A DNA stretch of 64,000 nucleotides from Cytobacillus purgationiresistens (GCF_030813235.1 NZ_JAUSUB010000014.1:1-64000); one strand, 5' to 3'. Shown: positions 1-8,644, counted from the first letter of the stretch. The notes: a model not told the origin generated them from the letters alone. Numbers and translations are program-made.

Positions 1-285
1 ATTATCTGGATTTATCAGCGATAATCTTTTTATATCAGCGACTTTTTGATTATATCAGCGATAAATTTCAATATATCAGCGATTTCCTTTTTTCCAGTAT
101 TAAACTGCGCTTTTCTCGCAGAAATTGGTACCTAAGAACCCGAATTCTACACTCAAACCACCTCTTAATCGACTTTAAAGAAGTAGCTACCCTTTTATCA
201 GCGATTATCTGGATTTATCAGCGATAATCTATTTATATCAGCGGCTTTTTGATTATATCGGCCATAACTTTCAAATCAGCAATAA
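1..285. repeat. Duplicated block of TATCAGCGA repeats
   Basis: Bases 1-72 are repeated almost exactly at about 204-275. Inside each block the word TATCAGCGA recurs about every 20 bases, seven or more times in all, with AT-rich spacers. A C-rich tract follows at 286-300. I see no gene here. The function is unknown; an intergenic repeat family is the simplest reading. Confidence 0.7.
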
Positions 286-339
286 CCCCCACCCCCCCCC
301 GGTCCAAATCCGATTATTTCTCGCTACAAACCGATTTCC

Positions 340-846
340 CTATCTCCAACAAACCTCTGCAATCTTGATGACCTCTCTAATAAAAGGCTCTTTATGCTTC
401 GTATAGGTTGGACGATCGAATTTATATTGTGCGGCTAAGCCTTTTTTCATTGTGATATAAGCCGAAGCCACGTCTGGGTAGGCGCGCAGAAAATCTCGAA
501 ATAGGATTTTCTCCGTCCACTCCTTACTGTCGATTTCACAAATATGGAGATGAAATCGACTATTCTTATTGAAGAAATAACGTTCCCTCTGCTCTGGTTT
601 CGCTACATATTTATAGCCAAGCTTACTCAGTGGCGCGATCATTGTAACTGCGTCGTTCAAATCCTTCATCGCAACAAGTATGTCGATGATTGGTTTGGCT
701 TCCATGCCCTTGATGGATGTACTTCCGAAATGTTCGATCGCAGTCACTTTTTGTTCAAGGGCAGACTCGATTTTACCCTTTTCTTCTATATAGAGTTTTT
801 CCCAATTCGATTGGTATAGACTTAATTCCACTACTGGCACACTCAT
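340..846 (-). CDS. GrpB family protein (UPF0157)
   Basis: The protein of about 168 residues belongs to the GrpB/UPF0157 family, which has a nucleotidyltransferase-like fold. The family signature is seen as HFGSTSIKGMEAKPIIDI near residues 40-57, followed by paired basic and aromatic residues (RERYFF, FHLHI). The reaction of the family is not firmly established. I place the start at MSVPVVEL because a GGGAGAGG ribosome site lies about 8 bases upstream; a longer in-frame reading adds seven residues but lacks such a site. It ends the strand just downstream of the DUF4173 gene and may be read through from it. Confidence 0.85.
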   Translation of the reverse strand: MSVPVVELSLYQSNWEKLYIEEKGKIESALEQKVTAIEHFGSTSIKGMEAKPIIDILVAMKDLNDAVTMIAPLSKLGYKYVAKPEQRERYFFNKNSRFHLHICEIDSKEWTEKILFRDFLRAYPDVASAYITMKKGLAAQYKFDRPTYTKHKEPFIREVIKIAEVCWR

Positions 847-863
847 TCCAAGACCCTCTCCCT

Positions 864-2321
864 TCATTTCAATTCCAGTTTAGTTAGTTTTTCATATGCT
901 TTTTCTCTTGTAAGATTACTGGATTGCCATGACTCACGCTTAAAATAGTTTTTATTCGATTTTTGCTCTCGTAGTACACCTTTCAATCCAGGAACATTTG
1001 GGTCCTTTTCATAAAGGTCGATTAGTCCGAGTACACCTGTAGCTGATAAATAGCTCATATAGTTCACATCTATTTTCTCTTTCTCTTCATAGCGGGCAAT
1101 GTTTTTCTCGACGACGATTTTATCTAGGTTAACAATATTAATGCCAACATAATAAATAAGCGCAGCAATAAAGTAAAAATGGAACAATGAGAGCCTTTCA
1201 AGCCAAATCCTCACCAGTGTATAGGCAAAAATAACAAACAGGAAAATCATAAAAGATAATACGAGCACCCTTGTAAAGGTGTAACCATAAGCCTCTTCAT
1301 ACATCATCATTCTATCAAAGGCAGAAAGTAGGAGAACAGCGCTTAGTGCGACGAGCAAGCTTAATGTTAAGCGAATGAGCAACTTCATTGTTCCTTGAAT
1401 AACTCGAGTAAATTGAATGACTGCAGTTATGACACTTAAATTGATCATGGTTACAAGTAAAAGCTCAAAAAATCCGCGGCGAGCATACTCTGCGTAAGTG
1501 AAGCTTTGTGCTAGTGTATCACTGAAAAAATATTGGAATTGCACAGCAACGAAAACGATATATACGCTATTGAGCAGGAAGAGCACAGTCAGCGTAATGA
1601 CCCCATCCATGACCATTGTCTGATTCATTTTCTCCTTCATCTCCTGGATTGGCTTTTGCAATAAAACCTGCATAAATCCAAAGAAGCCAATGGTATAAAT
1701 AAGTACTAATACGATGCGGAAAATAGTCTCGGCGTCAAAGCGGACTAAATTTGGCAAGTTCCAAATCATGCTGGCGAATCGGTCATCAGCTGATATTAGC
1801 AAGTTAAGAATAATAAACAAGAATGGAACTGAAATCAGTACACCAATCAAAATCTTTTTCCCTATATTATAATGTTTTTCATGTTGCTCTCTCTTCAATA
1901 GCTTAGGGATATGGCCTGTAGTCTGGGCACCAAAGTGAATGCCTTTACCTAACCGTTGAAAAACAAATCCGATAAACGCAAGATTATGCCACTCCATTTT
2001 TTTAGGTGAAGTAATGAGGGCAAGGTGAAAAATAACCAAACCTGGAATAACAATCAGATTTAAGCTATAAAACAGCGTTGTATCATATAGATAATAACTC
2101 GCAGCCAAGACCCAAATGGAGATGAGAATAAGATAACCTAAACGTTGATGGGAAAATGAAAATTTGCGAAACCTCCAAAAGAAAATTGAGTAAAAAATAG
2201 CCAAGAATACAAAATAGGAGACACCAATCTCATATCGCCAAAAGGATTGTTCCGCAACAATACCTAAAACTAAACACAATATTAAAAAGAGCCAATCTGT
2301 TTTTGCCATTTTAAATTCCAT
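864..2321 (-). CDS. DUF4173-type multi-spanning membrane protein
   Basis: About 485 residues, dominated by ten or more hydrophobic segments, with a soluble C-terminal tail that ends in basic and aromatic residues. The layout and the motif GVLGLIDLYEKDPNVPGL near the C-terminus fit the DUF4153/DUF4173 membrane family, whose function is not known. The start MEFKMAK is preceded by GGAGGT at good spacing, so the longer reading from 2381 is unlikely. It lies downstream of the PadR and HAAS-domain genes, separated by a 120-bp gap that holds two palindromes like the one in front of padR. That suggests the gene belongs to the same regulon but has its own promoter. Confidence 0.75.
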   Translation of the reverse strand: MEFKMAKTDWLFLILCLVLGIVAEQSFWRYEIGVSYFVFLAIFYSIFFWRFRKFSFSHQRLGYLILISIWVLAASYYLYDTTLFYSLNLIVIPGLVIFHLALITSPKKMEWHNLAFIGFVFQRLGKGIHFGAQTTGHIPKLLKREQHEKHYNIGKKILIGVLISVPFLFIILNLLISADDRFASMIWNLPNLVRFDAETIFRIVLVLIYTIGFFGFMQVLLQKPIQEMKEKMNQTMVMDGVITLTVLFLLNSVYIVFVAVQFQYFFSDTLAQSFTYAEYARRGFFELLLVTMINLSVITAVIQFTRVIQGTMKLLIRLTLSLLVALSAVLLLSAFDRMMMYEEAYGYTFTRVLVLSFMIFLFVIFAYTLVRIWLERLSLFHFYFIAALIYYVGINIVNLDKIVVEKNIARYEEKEKIDVNYMSYLSATGVLGLIDLYEKDPNVPGLKGVLREQKSNKNYFKRESWQSSNLTREKAYEKLTKLELK

Positions 2322-2341
2322 TAATACTACCTCCATTTTTA

Positions 2342-2426
2342 TATACAAAGAAATTCTATGTATAAGACTAAAAAAAGCCATTTATTTATTAATTATCATC
2401 ACTCATTACATAGCTATTCTATGTAT
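2342..2426. promoter_or_regulatory. Two PadR-type palindromes before DUF4173 gene
   Basis: Two inverted repeats lie in the gap upstream of the DUF4173 gene. One is TATACAAAG-AAATT-CTATGTATA at 2342-2364. The other is TACATAG-CTATT-CTATGTA at 2407-2425. Both share the arm TACATAG and an ATT-containing 5-base spacer with the site at 3432-3450 in front of the padR gene. The reading as operators is an inference from their repetition and placement. Confidence 0.6.
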
Positions 2427-2442
2427 ATGGGTAAAAAAAACC

Positions 2443-3078
2443 TCAAATAGAAGCTTTTTTCCCCCATCTATAGCTAATTAAGCAAACTGGATAGAGCAGA
2501 ATCGTAAATACAATACATATACCAATAAAAGTTTCTGTCAACAAAGGGCTGAACCATTCATGTGGAATAATATTAAAAACGGTTAGCAGCATCAAGATTA
2601 GATTTGGAATTAATGCCAGGAGAAAGGTAGCCTTCATCAGCCTTCGCCCCTTATAGCCAAAGCCTCTGCCGATTTCATAGCCAAGCAGCGCCCAAAAAAA
2701 CAAATACACAATAGCAATAATCATCGGAAATGACGTCAATTGTGTCCATAAGAATGTGAGCCAACCCCAATTAAAGAGGTTATGGGCAAGAGTTAATAAT
2801 GCACCGCCAACAAAGAAAATAATATTCACGGCAATAAACAGCCATTTCATATTGCTTGGCGTTACGGATAATTCTTCTTTCCATATCTCTGCAATCTCTG
2901 CAGGTGTGCCCAGTCGCGAATAAATCTGATCTCTCACTTCTGCCTCTTCCATATGAAAAAGACTGAGAAGAAGCTCATCAAGATGGGCTTCATATTCCAT
3001 TAAGATGGAAGCCTTCCCCTGATGATTGCCTAGCCCTTTATCCAGTTCAGCTAAAAACTCATTCTTCAGCCGTTCCAT
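2443..3078 (-). CDS. HAAS/DUF1700-domain membrane protein
   Basis: The 211-residue protein has an N-terminal helical domain (residues 1-75, [16 protein letters not shown]..., with the family-like pattern of a sequence that sorts and checks a coiled partner). Four hydrophobic segments follow, between about residues 78 and 205. This is the layout of HAAS/DUF1700 proteins that are paired with PadR regulators and act with them in sensing. The start overlaps the end of the padR gene by 20 bases, so the two are translationally coupled. The exact signal is unknown. Confidence 0.75.
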   Translation of the reverse strand: MERLKNEFLAELDKGLGNHQGKASILMEYEAHLDELLLSLFHMEEAEVRDQIYSRLGTPAEIAEIWKEELSVTPSNMKWLFIAVNIIFFVGGALLTLAHNLFNWGWLTFLWTQLTSFPMIIAIVYLFFWALLGYEIGRGFGYKGRRLMKATFLLALIPNLILMLLTVFNIIPHEWFSPLLTETFIGICIVFTILLYPVCLISYRWGKKASI

Positions 3079-3406
3079 GCTTTTTTCTCCCTACCATCTT
3101 GTTCATCACTGAGACGAATTCATTCCACTCGCGCGTTTTTTCAAGCAGCATCTCTTTACCAGATGCTGTGATGCGATAGTACTTTCTAGCTGGACCTTTC
3201 TCCTGCTCCTGCCAATAGCATTCGATGTATTCCTGCTTTTCAAGTTTATGGAGGGCTGGATACAGTGTGCCTTCTTTAATCGAAAACTCATTTTCACTGC
3301 GCTTTTCCAGTTCCTTCACAAGCTCGTAGCCATACATATCCCGTTCTTCCAGCAATTGAAGCAACAATAAAGAAGAGCTCCCTTTTACTAATTCACGATT
3401 AAACAT
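3059..3406 (-). CDS. PadR family transcriptional regulator
   Basis: A 115-residue winged-helix protein of the PadR-s1 type. The recognisable core is [14 protein letters not shown], then [18 protein letters not shown] and [17 protein letters not shown], which form the recognition helix and wing. PadR proteins are usually repressors of their own operon. It is the first gene of the operon padR - HAAS - DUF4173. A palindrome lies directly upstream and is repeated in front of the DUF4173 gene, which fits autoregulation. Confidence 0.9.
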   Translation of the reverse strand: MFNRELVKGSSSLLLLQLLEERDMYGYELVKELEKRSENEFSIKEGTLYPALHKLEKQEYIECYWQEQEKGPARKYYRITASGKEMLLEKTREWNEFVSVMNKMVGRKKHGTAEE

Positions 3407-3415
3407 TCAATCACC

Positions 3416-3450
3416 TACATAGTTTTTTTAGGTATATAGGGATTCTATAC
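3416..3450. promoter_or_regulatory. Palindrome upstream of padR
   Basis: TATAG-GGATT-CTATA is centred near 3442, with an extra half-site TACATAG at 3416-3422. It resembles the two palindromes at 2342-2426 and sits where an autoregulatory PadR operator would be expected. Confidence 0.55.
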
Positions 3451-3480
3451 TCATATTTAAAAAAAGTAAAGTGATTTTTG

Positions 3481-3512
3481 AAAAAGAGGAGCAAATATGT
3501 ATCATGCTCCTC
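3481..3512 (-). terminator. Intrinsic terminator of the DASS transporter gene
   Basis: On the minus strand GAGGAGCA and TGCTCCTC form an 8-bp stem (3486-3493 with 3505-3512), followed by a run of five T. It lies 12 bases past the transporter stop codon. Confidence 0.85.
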
Positions 3513-3523
3513 TCATGTGAAAA

Positions 3524-5182
3524 CTATTTCAATTCAGTTGGGAATTCCAATAAATTAAGATCAAAAACAACTGGGAATAAGAAATAAACAAAGGTAATAA
3601 TTAATATTGTAGCTAGTATCGTAATCCAAGTACCTTTTCTTAGCATATCCATGATCGTAACTTTTCCAGTACCAAATACAATGGCTTGTGAAGGGGTTCC
3701 TATCGGTAGCATGAAAGCAAAGCCTGCCCCCAACGCAGCAGCAGTCATTAACGGCAGAGGATGAGCATTAATTGCTAGCGCCAGAGTTGCAGCAATTGGC
3801 ACAAAGATTGTCGTGATTGCTGTGTTCGGTGCAATTTGCGTGATACTGATCGTTAATATTGTCGTGATTGCCAAAATGATGATATATGGCGTTCCTTCAA
3901 GCAATAATAGCTGGCTGCCAATCCAGTTTGATAAATCTGTTCCGCTAAATCCAGCAGCTATCGCAAGTCCTCCACCTACCAATAAAAGTACGTCCCATGG
4001 CATATGTTTTAAAGAATCACTTTCCAAAATTCTTCCGCCATTTTTCTTTGATGCGGGAATCAAATATAACAATATCGCACCAGTCATAGCAATCATAGTA
4101 TCGCTAATCCCTGGGATGATATCCGTCCAAATAAAGGTTCTTGTTAACCACATAAAAGCTGTGAAACCAAATACGAAAGATACGATTTTCTCCTCATATG
4201 TCATTCTTCCCAGTGCTATTTTTTCATCTAATACAAATTGTCTGCCACGCTCCAATCTTTTCACTTTCATTGGAAAAGCGATTTTTGTTAGATAAAATGC
4301 TGCAAAGATAGCCAAGATTAAAGTAAGAGGAAAAGCGAAAATAAACCATTTAGCAAAGGATATTTCTATCCCATACATCTCTTTAATCAGGCCAGCTAAA
4401 ATCAGGTTAGGCGGCGTTCCGATTAGTGTCGCACTCCCGCCAATGATTCCACCAAAACCAATTGCAAAAACGATTGATTTCGTAAATTTTTTATCCTCCT
4501 CTTGAGTATAGGTACCTTCCTTTTTCATCAGTTCAACAACTTTGAAGGCAATGGCGGTTCCAATTGGAATCATCATCATGACGGTGGCCACGTTGGAAAT
4601 CCACATCGATAGGAATCCAGTTGCAAACATAAAACCGTATACTAATCCGGATGTACTTGTACCAACAAAGCTGATAATCGTCAGAGCAATCCGCTCATGA
4701 AGCTTCCATTTCTCCAATGCTAAAGCAATGGCAAACCCGCCTAAAAACAGGAAAATATTTGGATCCCCGTAGCTTGCAGTAGCTTCTGCACCAGTTATTG
4801 CCCCCATAAAAGGCAATAGGATAATCGGCATTAACGATGTAATGCCAAGAGGCATTGCTTCTAATATCCACCAAGTTGATACCCAGAGTGTAATGGCTAA
4901 AACCGCTCTTCCCGATTCACTCAATCCTGGTAGTGGCAATAAAAATATAGTAATAAGAAATAATAATGGCCCAAGCAGCAGTCCTACTAATTGGCTTTTG
5001 GTGTATGATGGCTTTTCCTGCTTATTATTTCCCCCGTTTGAAGCAGCAGCGTCAACACTTTTCCTTCCCTTGCTTGTTGATTCCGGTTTGGTCTGTCTCA
5101 GACTTGCAAAGGTCAGAAGATCCTTTGTACGTTCATGGGATGACCATAATGATTGGCTAAGTGTGCGAAATGATTTTTCCAT
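3524..5182 (-). CDS. DASS (SLC13) family anion/dicarboxylate:Na+ symporter
   Basis: A 552-residue membrane transporter. The first 65 residues are polar and variable, then about eleven hydrophobic segments follow. The family signature is visible as WISNVATVMMMIP near the first SNT-type motif and ITQIAPNTAITTIFVPI near the second, which mark the sodium and substrate sites of SdcS/VcINDY relatives. Those carry C4-dicarboxylates, sulfate or similar anions into the cell. The start has GAGGAGG upstream. It is preceded by a leader with an intrinsic terminator that is also found before the muconate-cycloisomerase-like gene, so the two are probably co-controlled. The substrate may be the dicarboxylate used by that enzyme; this is an inference. 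Confidence 0.85.
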   Translation of the reverse strand: MEKSFRTLSQSLWSSHERTKDLLTFASLRQTKPESTSKGRKSVDAAASNGGNNKQEKPSYTKSQLVGLLLGPLLFLITIFLLPLPGLSESGRAVLAITLWVSTWWILEAMPLGITSLMPIILLPFMGAITGAEATASYGDPNIFLFLGGFAIALALEKWKLHERIALTIISFVGTSTSGLVYGFMFATGFLSMWISNVATVMMMIPIGTAIAFKVVELMKKEGTYTQEEDKKFTKSIVFAIGFGGIIGGSATLIGTPPNLILAGLIKEMYGIEISFAKWFIFAFPLTLILAIFAAFYLTKIAFPMKVKRLERGRQFVLDEKIALGRMTYEEKIVSFVFGFTAFMWLTRTFIWTDIIPGISDTMIAMTGAILLYLIPASKKNGGRILESDSLKHMPWDVLLLVGGGLAIAAGFSGTDLSNWIGSQLLLLEGTPYIIILAITTILTISITQIAPNTAITTIFVPIAATLALAINAHPLPLMTAAALGAGFAFMLPIGTPSQAIVFGTGKVTIMDMLRKGTWITILATILIITFVYFLFPVVFDLNLLEFPTELK

Positions 5183-5265
5183 ATTCCATCCTCCTCATTT
5201 ATGATCTGAAAAGAGCGCTTACATTTTTCATTGCTGCTTCGCTGTCTGCTTTCTTTTGACGGTTT

Positions 5266-5393
5266 ATACAAAAAAGGCCTTTTAAAAAGGGGAATCCATT
5301 CAAACATAAATGGCTTCACACTTTTTAAAAGGCCAGACGTTTATCAAGGTAAATTAAAAAAGGTTATTTTTTAATCGTTAATAAACAGGCAAT
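5266..5393 (-). ncRNA. Conserved attenuator leader, copy 1
   Basis: Read on the minus strand, this leader begins with GCCTGTTTATTAAC and folds into a long AT-rich hairpin in which GTTTATTAA pairs with TTGATAAAC. It then forms a strong terminator hairpin, GGCC-TTTTAAAAAG paired with CTTTTTAAAAGGCC (5276-5334), followed by six T. The transporter start lies about 87 bases further on. The same order, spacing and end sequences recur at 7203-7333 before the enolase gene, while the loops differ. This is what a cis-acting attenuator or riboswitch would look like. I do not recognise a known class. Confidence 0.65.
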
Positions 5394-5419
5394 GTAATTG
5401 TTAGCGATATCTTACACTT

Positions 5420-5449
5420 ATTATATAAATATTTTAAAATATTCTGCAA
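5420..5449 (-). promoter_or_regulatory. Promoter of the transporter leader
   Basis: TTGCAG (5444-5449) and TATAAT (5420-5425) are separated by 18 bases on the minus strand. The -10 box lies about 30 bases before the conserved leader, the same layout as at copy 2. Confidence 0.55.
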
Positions 5450-5590
5450 CATTATTTTAAAAAAATAAAACTACTTATTATTAGAAAAACTGCCGTTCAC
5501 CAGGTCATTTCGGCAAGTGGCTTAGTTTTACTTATGCGATGTTAAGAATCAATATTAATTAGGAACCTTCACTTAAGCACGTTAATTAAA

Positions 5591-5920
5591 TTAAACCTTC
5601 ATTTTAGCCAAAAAATTATCATGATACTTTTGATGAGCTACCTTTAAGGCAACGGTCAGTGCCTGCTGGGAGGGAATGATACAGTTCGTTTCTACATCCT
5701 CAAGCAAAACAGAGATATCGCCACTAAAATCAGCTCCTACAATCATTCTCTTTAAATAATCCTTTGCTAAATCAGTCATAAAAGTCGAATCTACATTTAC
5801 AACAATATGACTCTGCTTATTAACCTCAAGCATCACACCAATTTGTTTATTATTTTCATACATTGGTGTATTTTGCGGAGCCTTTGCATAAGCAGTAATA
5901 AAAGCCGTTGCCATTGCCAT
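5591..5920 (-). CDS. DUF3870 domain-containing protein
   Basis: A 109-residue soluble protein with the pattern of DUF3870 (FITAYAKAPQ at the start, then GVMLEVNKQSHIVVNVDSTF and a C-terminal helix with ALKVAHQKYHDNF). The family is found beside catabolic and transport genes and its role is not known. It lies 76 bases downstream of the enolase gene on the same strand, with AAGGGGTG as ribosome site, so it is probably in one transcript with it. The transporter follows behind its own promoter and leader. Confidence 0.65.
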   Translation of the reverse strand: MAMATAFITAYAKAPQNTPMYENNKQIGVMLEVNKQSHIVVNVDSTFMTDLAKDYLKRMIVGADFSGDISVLLEDVETNCIIPSQQALTVALKVAHQKYHDNFLAKMKV

Positions 5921-5996
5921 TATTCAACACCCCTTCAAGAAGTAAGATATCTATCCTAATTCTATCAAAATCTCCTGATTACTGAATGAAATGTTT

Positions 5997-7112
5997 TTAA
6001 TATTCTCTGGAATAATGCTTTACCTTCTCAAAATCTATTTCCATACCAAAGCCTGGTCCATCTGGAATGATAATTTCAAAGTTTTCAAATTGAACATCAT
6101 TCGTTGTGATTTTATCCTTAAATAACATCGGGCCAAACAGCTCTGTACCAAATTCAAATTCTGAGATTGTAGCATAAACAGATGCACATACAGCCGTACC
6201 AAGACTGGATTCAATCATCGTCCCGCCATATAAGCCAAAGCCAGCACCTTCCGCAATCGCAGCTACCTTTTTCGTTTCAAGCAATCCGCCGTGCTTACAA
6301 GGCTTCAGTGCCATTGAATTTCCATAGCGATGCTTGGCAATTTGATAGACCTCATGCACAGAATTTGCCGACTCATCTGCCATAATCGGTACCTTAAACC
6401 TTGCTGTTAAACGAGCCATCCCCTCATAATTCCACGTAGGCAATGGCTGCTCAACCATCGATACGCCGCCCTCTTGTAAAGCTTCAATACAATAATTGGC
6501 AGTGGTTTCATCCCATGCTTGATTTATATCGACAGTCACTCGGGCTTGATCGCCCACTGCCGCAATAATTTTCAAAACATGATCAACGTTTTTATACGGA
6601 TCACCTTTGCCTATTTTTAATTTAAAGATCTTATGGCGTTTTTGATGTAAAAATTCTTTTGCTTCTTCAATATCTTTGCCCGTGTCACCGCTCGCTAATG
6701 TCCATGCCAGCGGTAATGAATCATGAACTTTCCCGCCTAATAATTCATATGCCGGCACATTTTTCCCCTTTGCAAGTAAATCGATCATAGCTGCTTCGAC
6801 AACAGCCTTTGCAAATTGATTGCCTCTTACAGCCTTAGAAATATTAAACATGATTTTAGAAAAATAGACTGGGTTTTTACCGATTAAATGTGGCCTAATG
6901 TATTGATCGATATTAGCCTTAATTGCTTCAGGGGTACCTTCCCCATAGGAAGCGCCGCCAATTGTTGCCACCTCAGCCCACCCTTCGAGGCCCTCTTCAT
7001 TTGTCACTCGAGCAACAACAATCGTCTGTGCCACAATCGTATGCATGGCCAGCTGATGCGGGCGTACTGTAGGGATATCTAAAATATATATATCAATCGA
7101 ACGTATTTTCAT
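5997..7112 (-). CDS. Muconate cycloisomerase-type enolase superfamily enzyme
   Basis: The 371-residue protein matches the muconate-lactonizing subgroup from end to end. RPHQLAMHTI near residue 18, TIGGASYGE near residue 50, the catalytic KLKIGKG (Lys-x-Lys), metal ligands in VDINQAW, VEQPLP and MADES, and the late GLYGGTMIESSLGTAV are all present. CatB converts cis,cis-muconate to muconolactone in the beta-ketoadipate route; close relatives are dipeptide epimerases or N-succinylamino acid racemases, so the exact substrate is not certain. The ribosome site is AGGAGATG. A leader with terminator precedes it. No catC-like gene is seen nearby. Confidence 0.8.
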   Translation of the reverse strand: MKIRSIDIYILDIPTVRPHQLAMHTIVAQTIVVARVTNEEGLEGWAEVATIGGASYGEGTPEAIKANIDQYIRPHLIGKNPVYFSKIMFNISKAVRGNQFAKAVVEAAMIDLLAKGKNVPAYELLGGKVHDSLPLAWTLASGDTGKDIEEAKEFLHQKRHKIFKLKIGKGDPYKNVDHVLKIIAAVGDQARVTVDINQAWDETTANYCIEALQEGGVSMVEQPLPTWNYEGMARLTARFKVPIMADESANSVHEVYQIAKHRYGNSMALKPCKHGGLLETKKVAAIAEGAGFGLYGGTMIESSLGTAVCASVYATISEFEFGTELFGPMLFKDKITTNDVQFENFEIIIPDGPGFGMEIDFEKVKHYSREY

Positions 7113-7202
7113 TCTGTCATCTCCTAAGCTTTTGATTTGTCTTTACGGATAACTCTAATGGATTATTCCCACGCTAGCATTGCTCTTAACACCCCATTTT
7201 TC

Positions 7203-7333
7203 GCATAAAAAAGGCCCTTTAAAAATGGCAGATTACATGACAAAACAAATGTAATCTCTCATTTTTAAAAGGCCGTTACGTTTATTAAGGTATATTAAAA
7301 ACGGTGATTTTTAATAGTTAATAAACAGGCTTT
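7203..7333 (-). ncRNA. Conserved attenuator leader, copy 2
   Basis: This has the same architecture as the leader at 5266-5393. GCCTGTTTATTAAC opens an AT-rich hairpin (GTTTATTAA with TTAATAAAC, ATTAAAAA with TTTTTAAT inside). It is followed by a terminator hairpin whose arms are GGCCTTTTAAAAAT and ATTTTTAAAGGGCC (7213-7274), then six T. The terminator loop has a different sequence from copy 1 but its own stem. The enolase start is about 94 bases downstream. Since no minus-strand gene lies close upstream, this is unlikely to be the end of another transcript. Confidence 0.65.
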
Positions 7334-7349
7334 TGTATGCGTTTTCTTT

Positions 7350-7378
7350 ATTATGTAATAATTCTTCTCTCAATTCAA
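7350..7378 (-). promoter_or_regulatory. Promoter of the enolase leader
   Basis: TTGAAT (7373-7378) and CATAAT (7350-7355) with a 17-base spacer on the minus strand, about 25 bases before the conserved leader. Confidence 0.55.
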
Positions 7379-7481
7379 TCATTTTTTCAAAATAGATTTA
7401 TTGTCTATTCATTGGAAGTTATCTCACAAAAGGTATTCCACCCTTCCTGCTAGAATTCTATTATTTGAAAGGAGGATAAAA

Positions 7482-7940
7482 ATGAATCAGCGTCATGAAG
7501 TTTTATTTGCGCAGTTAGAGACCTATCGGCAGGATATTTTAGACATACTGGAAGAGATATCGGAGGAAGAGGCCGACATAGTTCCAAAAGGATTTAAAAA
7601 TAATATCCGCTGGAATATGGGCCATATTTACCTTGATCAATACTTATGGATTCAGGCAGTGACAAGTGAGAGAAATAGCCATTTGAAAGAATTTAACACA
7701 TGGTTCGGGTTCGGTACTGCCCCTGCTGATTTCACTTCTGAAACACCCACATTCCATGAATTAAAGCTTTTACTCAAGGAGCAGCCAAACCGTATTAAGC
7801 AACTCTATGGTAATCGTTTGGAAGAGGAATTTACACCGACTGAAATGGGCATGCATACCATTGAACAGGTGCTCATTCGCACCATTTTTCATGAAGGCAT
7901 GCACTTACAAGCCATCATGGACATACGGAAATTACTTTAA
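7482..7940 (+). CDS. DinB family protein
   Basis: About 152 residues from MNQRHEVL. The DinB/YfiT four-helix fold is indicated by the three spaced histidines that bind metal (MGHIYLDQ near residue 47, then HEGMHLQAIM near the C-terminus). Members include thiol-dependent transferases, and many are of unknown role. GAAAGGAGG lies just before this ATG, so I prefer it to the upstream in-frame start at 7401. It is divergent from the enolase leader. Confidence 0.85.
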   Translation: MNQRHEVLFAQLETYRQDILDILEEISEEEADIVPKGFKNNIRWNMGHIYLDQYLWIQAVTSERNSHLKEFNTWFGFGTAPADFTSETPTFHELKLLLKEQPNRIKQLYGNRLEEEFTPTEMGMHTIEQVLIRTIFHEGMHLQAIMDIRKLL

Positions 7941-8001
7941 TTTCTATTGTGGGATAGGGAGTACTCTTCATATATCCATGCGCAGAAACTCCTTTCTTCC
8001 A

Positions 8002-8031
8002 TAAAGAAAAACATTGGTTGATAAACCAATG
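8002..8031 (-). terminator. Intrinsic terminator
   Basis: CATTGGTTTATCAACCAATG on the minus strand is followed by TTTTTC. It closes the split nucleotidyltransferase gene at 8045. Confidence 0.75.
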
Positions 8032-8044
8032 CTTGCTCAATTTA

Positions 8045-8422
8045 TCAATCAAGATATTCTTGGAATTTTCTCAGAAGATCTTGACTAATCTCTATTTGAT
8101 ATAGACCTTTTAGCTGATCAAATAATTCCTGAATGACAGATAAAGAATTACCGTATGCACTCTGCAATTCTGATTGATCTAGCTTAGCTGTAGTAGCAGT
8201 GTATTTCAGGTAACTTTCTTTACTAATATCTCTCTCTAAGTTCTTTGTACTGTTCAACCAGCGTTCAACATTTTGCTCTTTAATTCTAATAAGCTGGAGG
8301 ATATATTTTTGCACATGTGAAAGCACTTCTAATGAACGGGCAAACTCTCCCCTTTTTAAAACATTAAGCTCCATTAACCACGCATTTGCAAAGTTATTGA
8401 TGTGCAGAAATAATAAAGTTGT
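8045..8422 (-). pseudogene. C-terminal part of a lincosamide nucleotidyltransferase-like gene
   Basis: The open frame holds helices such as NVLKRGEFARSLEVLSHVQ, then NVERWLNSTKNLERDIS and YTATTAKLD. These resemble the C-terminal half of Lnu(B/F)-type nucleotidyltransferases. The readable frame continues upstream of the first ATG without a start or ribosome site, so the N-terminus is missing. The matching N-terminal half lies at 10339-10827 in the same orientation. A 2-kb segment with a serine hydrolase gene sits between them. The assignment rests on remembered family patterns, not on an alignment. Confidence 0.6.
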
Positions 8423-8425
8423 TTA
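8409..8425 (+). repeat. Left inverted repeat flanking the inserted segment
   Basis: AATAATAAAGTTGTTTA is found here and as its exact reverse complement at 10232-10248. The two copies bracket the serine hydrolase segment that splits the nucleotidyltransferase gene. The sequence is AT-rich, so chance is possible. Confidence 0.5.
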
Positions 8426-8545
8426 ATTTACAATAAAGTCATTTAAAAAATAATATAATTGTTTAAAAATCCTTATTCCACGTACGGAGCAGGTTAGTGG
8501 AAGCAATAGTAATTAGGTTTGACTGGGAAAATTGTCGATGATATT

Positions 8546-8567
8546 AAAAAAGACACCGAAGTGTCTT
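8546..8567 (-). terminator. Intrinsic terminator of the serine hydrolase gene
   Basis: AAGACACTTCGGTGTCTT on the minus strand, a 7-bp stem with a UUCG loop, is followed by five or more T. Confidence 0.9.
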
Positions 8568-8644
8568 ATGTTTTTCAAATTAAGCATACCGATAAATTGA
8601 AATTTAATTACTTAACATTATGTTTATCTTGGGAGCGAGGTATT

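Noticed and set aside
5270..5334. Plain terminator of the DUF3870 gene
   Set aside because: It lies more than 250 bases past that stop, behind its own promoter, and the same unit occurs at 7203 where no such gene is upstream.
5266..5393. T-box, SAM, preQ1 or TPP riboswitch
   Set aside because: None of the conserved boxes of these classes could be found; the element is kept only as an unassigned leader.
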